Source of the DNA: JACOMS01 sp964352785
Lineage (GTDB): Bacteria; Pseudomonadota; Alphaproteobacteria; Caulobacterales; Maricaulaceae
Length of the DNA stretch: 64,000 bases
Direction of reading: 5' to 3'
Assembly (NCBI GenBank): GCA_964352785.1
Contig: CAYGTI010000005.1
Location: forward strand, 62,001-126,000
Below, one piece after another: positions 60,583-64,000 of this stretch. Position numbers and translations under genes: made by a program. Every line of letters begins with the position of its first letter. Position 1 is the first letter of the stretch. The notes beneath the pieces were generated by a model. It did no database searches and had not been told where the DNA came from. It worked only from the letters and a program-made list of their open reading frames with translations.

Positions 60583-62007
60583 ATGATCCCCCTATCACCC
60601 CGCGATAAAACCGCGCCCCGTGATATTGATGCCCCCGCTATCGTCTCCAGAGACAGCCACGCCAATATCCAAAACGCTAAAAAACTCTTCATCAAGACCT
60701 ATGGGTGCCAGATGAATGTCTATGATAGCGAACGCATGGCGGATGTTTTAGCGCCAATTGGGTATGCCGCTGTTGATACGCCGGACGAGGCTGACCTTGT
60801 TGTCTTAAATACCTGCCATATCCGCGAGAAAGCGGCTGAAAAGGTCTACTCGGAACTTGGCCGCATTCGTAAAATGAAAGAGGCTAAAGGCGGCGACATG
60901 ACAGTTGCGGTTGCCGGCTGCGTCGCTCAGGCAGAGGGCGAAGAAATTATGCGCCGCGCGCCCGTGGTCGATATGGTACTGGGCCCGCAAACCTATCACA
61001 AACTCCCCGAAATGATCGCCCGCGTCACGCGCCAACAAGGCGGTGTTTTGGAAACGGATTTCGACACGCTGGAAAAATTTGATGAGCTCCCTATAACGCG
61101 CAACCCAAAAGGGTTTTCGTCCTTCCTGACAATCCAAGAAGGCTGCGACAAGTTTTGTACCTTTTGCGTTGTGCCCTACACACGCGGTGCAGAAGTCTCC
61201 CGGCCTGTCTCGCAAATCATTGGCGAAGCCCGCTCGCTTGCCAGCAAAGGCGTGCGCGAAATTACGCTGATTGGTCAAAACGTTAATGCTTATGCCGCCG
61301 AGGGGCCCGATGGTTCCCTTTGGGGACTTGGCGCGCTAATCCGTCATGTCGCCCTGATTGGCGGCATTGACCGCATTCGGTTCACCACATCGCACCCGCG
61401 CGATATGGATGATGATTTAATAGAGACGCTCGGTAAAGAACCCAAATTGATGCCTTATCTGCACTTACCTATTCAAGCCGGGTCAGACAAAGTTCTCCGG
61501 GCTATGAACCGCGGCCACACCTATGAACATTATAAAAACTTGATAGCCCGCATCCGCTCGGCACGCCCTGACATTGCTTTGTCCGGTGATTTTATTGTCG
61601 GGTTCCCCGGCGAGACCGAGGCTGACTTTGAGCAAACAATGGCTTGCGTGCAAGAGATTGGTTATGGAAGCTCATTTAGTTTCAAATACTCTATTCGCCC
61701 GGGAACGCCCGGCGCGTCCATGCCGCGCCAAGTCCCGGAGGACGTTAAATCTGAGCGCCTGAAACGCTTGCAAGACCTTCTATACACTCAGCAGCAGGCC
61801 TTTAATGAAAGCTTGGTGGGGCGAACACTAGATGTGCTGGTCGAAGGTACAGGCCGCGAAGACGGGCAATTATTTGGACGTAGCCCGTATTTGCAAGGGA
61901 CACACTTTGACGGAAGCGAGAGCCTGATTGGCCAAATTGTTCCTGTGTTAATTACCGGAGCTGGTAAAAACTCACTCACTGGAAACTTGGCCGGAGACAA
62001 AATTTGA
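60583..62007 (+). CDS. miaB: tRNA-2-methylthio-N6-dimethylallyladenosine synthase
   Basis: A 474 aa methylthiotransferase that modifies A37 of tRNAs reading UNN codons. The N-terminal UPF0004 domain has CQMNVYDSERM, NTCHIREKAAEK and AGCVAQAEG, whose three cysteines bind one [4Fe-4S]. The radical-SAM motif is CDKFCTFCVVPYTRG. A C-terminal TRAM domain ends the protein. The first 35 residues before KKLFIKTYGCQMN are an extension common in this class. It overlaps the phoH start by 4 bp. Confidence 0.97.
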   Translation: MIPLSPRDKTAPRDIDAPAIVSRDSHANIQNAKKLFIKTYGCQMNVYDSERMADVLAPIGYAAVDTPDEADLVVLNTCHIREKAAEKVYSELGRIRKMKEAKGGDMTVAVAGCVAQAEGEEIMRRAPVVDMVLGPQTYHKLPEMIARVTRQQGGVLETDFDTLEKFDELPITRNPKGFSSFLTIQEGCDKFCTFCVVPYTRGAEVSRPVSQIIGEARSLASKGVREITLIGQNVNAYAAEGPDGSLWGLGALIRHVALIGGIDRIRFTTSHPRDMDDDLIETLGKEPKLMPYLHLPIQAGSDKVLRAMNRGHTYEHYKNLIARIRSARPDIALSGDFIVGFPGETEADFEQTMACVQEIGYGSSFSFKYSIRPGTPGASMPRQVPEDVKSERLKRLQDLLYTQQQAFNESLVGRTLDVLVEGTGREDGQLFGRSPYLQGTHFDGSESLIGQIVPVLITGAGKNSLTGNLAGDKI

Positions 62008-62984
62008 GTAAACAAACAGATATCTTAGAGTTTGATGATGGTGATCTTGTGCGCCGCCTGTGCGGGCCCGGGCACGCCAACCTTGCCCTTATCGAAGAGG
62101 CCTTTGATGTTTATGTCGAAGCGCCAGGCTCAAGCGTGCATATTAACGGCGACGCCCCGTCGCGCGCACGCGCGGGCGAGATCGTGCGCGAAATTTATCA
62201 ACGCCTGGAGCGCGGTTGGCCTTGCGGCACGGGCGATGTAAGGGCATTGATCAAGGCTGTTGGCAAAGGCAAGGTCAAGGCAGCCTCTGTGGACGCCATC
62301 ATTCCGTTTCCGCGCCGCGCGCCGATCGTGCCTAAAACACCACGCCAAGAAGAATTTATCCGCATGCTGCAAGACGCCACAATCAGCTTTGGCATTGGCC
62401 CTGCGGGAACCGGCAAGACGTTTCTCGCAACAGCTTACGGCGCGTCGCTTTTGGCGCGCGGCGAAGTTGCCAAATTTATGGCCTGCCGCCCCGCCGTTGA
62501 AGCCGGCGAACGCCTCGGATTTCTGCCCGGCGACTTTAACGAAAAGGTTGATCCCTACATGCAGCCGATCTGGGATGCGCTCAATATGGTTTTGGGCCGC
62601 GACGAGGTCGAGCGCCGCCGCGGTTCCGGCGAGATCGAAGTTGTCCCGTTGGCCTTTATGCGCGGGCGTACCTTATCAGACGCATTTGTGATTATTGATG
62701 AGGCGCAAAACGCGACGATCCCACAAATGAAAATGGTTTTAACACGCCTCGGCGAGCGCGCAAAATATGCCGTGACAGGCGACGTGACACAATCAGATTT
62801 GCCGCGCGGAACAACGTCGGGTCTCTCGCACGCACTCTCTATTTTGCAGAATATTAAAGGCATCCAAACCTGCGAATTTACAGCCAGTGATGTTGTGCGG
62901 CATCCGCTTGTGGGTAAAATTATCAATGCCTATGAAAAAGACTCAAGCCAAGTAGATATGGGGCACCCTACGCGGCGCTCATGA
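62004..62984 (+). CDS. phoH: PhoH family ATPase (YbeZ)
   Basis: A 326 aa protein with the P-loop GIGPAGTGKTFLATAYGA and Walker B FVIIDEAQNATIPQMKM, then KYAVTGDVTQSDLPRG. PhoH/YbeZ pairs genetically and physically with YbeY in rRNA maturation. The start is a TTG overlapping the miaB stop, with GGAG 7 nt upstream. It overlaps ybeY in an ATGA junction. Confidence 0.95.
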   Translation: MSKQTDILEFDDGDLVRRLCGPGHANLALIEEAFDVYVEAPGSSVHINGDAPSRARAGEIVREIYQRLERGWPCGTGDVRALIKAVGKGKVKAASVDAIIPFPRRAPIVPKTPRQEEFIRMLQDATISFGIGPAGTGKTFLATAYGASLLARGEVAKFMACRPAVEAGERLGFLPGDFNEKVDPYMQPIWDALNMVLGRDEVERRRGSGEIEVVPLAFMRGRTLSDAFVIIDEAQNATIPQMKMVLTRLGERAKYAVTGDVTQSDLPRGTTSGLSHALSILQNIKGIQTCEFTASDVVRHPLVGKIINAYEKDSSQVDMGHPTRRS

Positions 62985-63454
62985 CACACACGAAAATCTC
63001 CATAGATGTCATGATCAAAGATCCGTTATGGTCTGAAGCGCTCCCACAAGCTGGCGATTTTTGTCGGTCTGTCATCGAAGCGGCCCTGCAGTCCTCGACT
63101 TTTAAACATCACGGAGAGCTTAGTATTGCGCTAATTGATGATACAAACATGCAAATGCTAAATCGTAATTACCGGAGTAAGGACGCGCCAACAAATGTCT
63201 TATCTTTCCCAGATCATGGCCCCGCGCCTGTGTTGGGCGACATTGTTATTGCCCGTGAAACCGTAATGACCGAAGCCCAAGCAGCAAATATTTCAATGCG
63301 CGATCATTTAGCCCATATGCTTGTTCATGGATTTTTACATCTTCAAGGCTATGATCACATGAATGATTCTGATGCCGCAGAAATGGAAGCTCTGGAGGCT
63401 GAAAGCCTCGCCGTATTGAATATTGACAATCCTTATAAATTAACGAACCTTTGA
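62981..63454 (+). CDS. ybeY: Endoribonuclease YbeY
   Basis: A 157 aa zinc-dependent RNase for 16S rRNA 3'-end maturation. LNRNYRSKDAPTNVLSFP and the metal motif HMLVHGFLHLQGYDHMNDSD, with its three His residues, are diagnostic. It follows phoH with a 4 bp overlap and precedes the CorC-like gene by 4 bp. Confidence 0.97.
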   Translation: MTHTKISIDVMIKDPLWSEALPQAGDFCRSVIEAALQSSTFKHHGELSIALIDDTNMQMLNRNYRSKDAPTNVLSFPDHGPAPVLGDIVIARETVMTEAQAANISMRDHLAHMLVHGFLHLQGYDHMNDSDAAEMEALEAESLAVLNIDNPYKLTNL

Positions 63455-63458
63455 ACAC

Positions 63459-64000
63459 ATGACCGAGACGCCAACATCCACGACTCCCCACGGAAAAAAA
63501 TGGCTGGGCCGTATGCTGCGACGCCGTGCCGCGGAGAGCAGCGATACACACAGCATGGCGGCACAAAAGCGCATGATGAGCGCCGCTGAAGACTTCCACC
63601 AACTCAGAGTACTTGACGTTATGGTGCCCCGCGCCGACATCAATGCTGTAGATACAACGATTGGCCTGCATGATTTGACCTGCGCCTTCAGGGAGGCCGC
63701 CCACTCGCGGTTGCCTGTGTTTCAGGACACGCTCGATAACCCCCTCGGCATGGTGCACATCAAAGATGTCCTCACTTATCTGATGCTCGACGCCAAAGGG
63801 CGCAACGGAAAAACCTATCCGGCTAAGAAAATTATCCAATATATCCGCCGTCCCGTTTTGTTCGTCCCGCCCTCTATGCTCGCTCAGGATCTACTGCGGC
63901 GTATGCAAGCCCGGCGTATCCATATGGCCATCGTTGTAGATGAGTATGGCGGCACAGACGGTATTGTCACTCTTGAAGACCTTGTTGAGCCGATTGTCGG
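63459..64000 (+). CDS. corC: CorC/HlyC family CBS-domain protein, N-terminal part (3' end outside window)
   Basis: The frame opens at the ATG of MTETPTSTTPHGKKW and stays open for 180 codons to the window edge. LRVLDVMVPRADINAVD starts the first CBS domain, and MVHIKDVLTYLML and HMAIVVDEYGGTDGIVTLED follow, as in the CorC/YbeX group without the membrane domain. These proteins are linked to Mg/Co efflux and envelope function. Position after ybeY matches the conserved miaB-phoH-ybeY-corC-lnt order, so lnt is expected just outside. Confidence 0.93.
   Translation, partial: MTETPTSTTPHGKKWLGRMLRRRAAESSDTHSMAAQKRMMSAAEDFHQLRVLDVMVPRADINAVDTTIGLHDLTCAFREAAHSRLPVFQDTLDNPLGMVHIKDVLTYLMLDAKGRNGKTYPAKKIIQYIRRPVLFVPPSMLAQDLLRRMQARRIHMAIVVDEYGGTDGIVTLEDLVEPIV

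Noticed and set aside
1..64000. tRNA, rRNA, CRISPR array, transposase, integrase or prophage
   Set aside because: I looked for T-loop sequences, regularly spaced repeats and the usual protein signatures on both strands and found none; a dedicated tRNA or repeat search was not run.

Overview
The window is a 64 kb piece of an alphaproteobacterial chromosome of moderate GC content. Gene order supports this. rph sits divergent to hrcA-grpE, miaB-phoH-ybeY-corC form a chain, ptsP of the nitrogen PTS is present, and many short intergenic regions carry palindromic elements. Abundant LxxC lipoproteins, Kor-type ferredoxin enzymes and a DUF6445 protein would fit a free-living aquatic Caulobacterales/Maricaulales-like bacterium, but that placement is inference. 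I see no rRNA, tRNA, CRISPR array, insertion sequence or transposase gene.

Layout. 1-4.0 kb: carbohydrate core (3' part of malQ, pgm, ugd). 4.1-11.2 kb: a co-directional cell-envelope cluster. It holds a HAD-UbiA fusion, DprE1-like and DprE2-like oxidoreductases, an epimerase-like SDR, a flavoprotein, GtrA and a VTT-domain membrane protein. The first three are the enzymes that make polyprenyl-phospho-D-arabinofuranose in mycobacteria. Two copies of a short inverted-repeat element bracket the dprE1-to-VTT block. 11.3-17.1 kb: a DUF2793/C1q-like protein and a set of lipoproteins, including divergent S41 and HEXXH-type peptidases. 17.1-19.7 kb: rph and hrcA-grpE. 19.7-23.1 kb: an AT-rich accessory stretch with unrecognised genes, REP-like palindromes and one ORF carrying two in-frame palindromic elements. 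23.1-26.8 kb: three tandem paralogous lipoproteins that end like outer-membrane beta-barrels, the first two followed by Rho-independent terminators and the third by a similar one.

26.9-32.3 kb: small metabolic and stress genes (arsC, pdxY, a serine hydrolase, dps), a convergent pair of papain-like proteins (DUF1287 and a Tae4-like lipoprotein) and an epoxide-hydrolase-like protein. 32.5-36.7 kb: rpsU, then an amidohydrolase, an Fe-alcohol dehydrogenase, a thioesterase and an HD-domain protein. 36.7-43.3 kb: methionine gamma-lyase with a divergent Lrp regulator, gluQRS, a TfoX-C protein, a Rieske oxygenase, a HIG1 protein, a cobalamin adenosyltransferase and etfBA. 43.4-49.3 kb: zntB, a pabB-pabC fusion, pxpABC (5-oxoprolinase) and a TauE/SafE exporter. 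49.3-55.9 kb: a HI0933-type flavoprotein, a Nudix protein and a three-gene operon for 2-oxoacid:ferredoxin oxidoreductase with its own GltD-like ferredoxin-fused flavoprotein. 56.0-60.4 kb: ptsP, a RidA protein, a nitroreductase, a candidate structured small RNA and a DUF6445 protein. 60.6-64 kb: miaB-phoH-ybeY-corC, with corC cut by the window edge.

The most unusual elements are the arabinofuranose-donor cassette with an apparently substituted inhibitor-target cysteine, the lipidated Tae4-like amidase beside a DUF1287 protein, the palindromic elements inside a coding frame, the lipo-barrel triplet and the three-hairpin RNA candidate. All functional calls are from reading translated sequence by eye; no database search was run.
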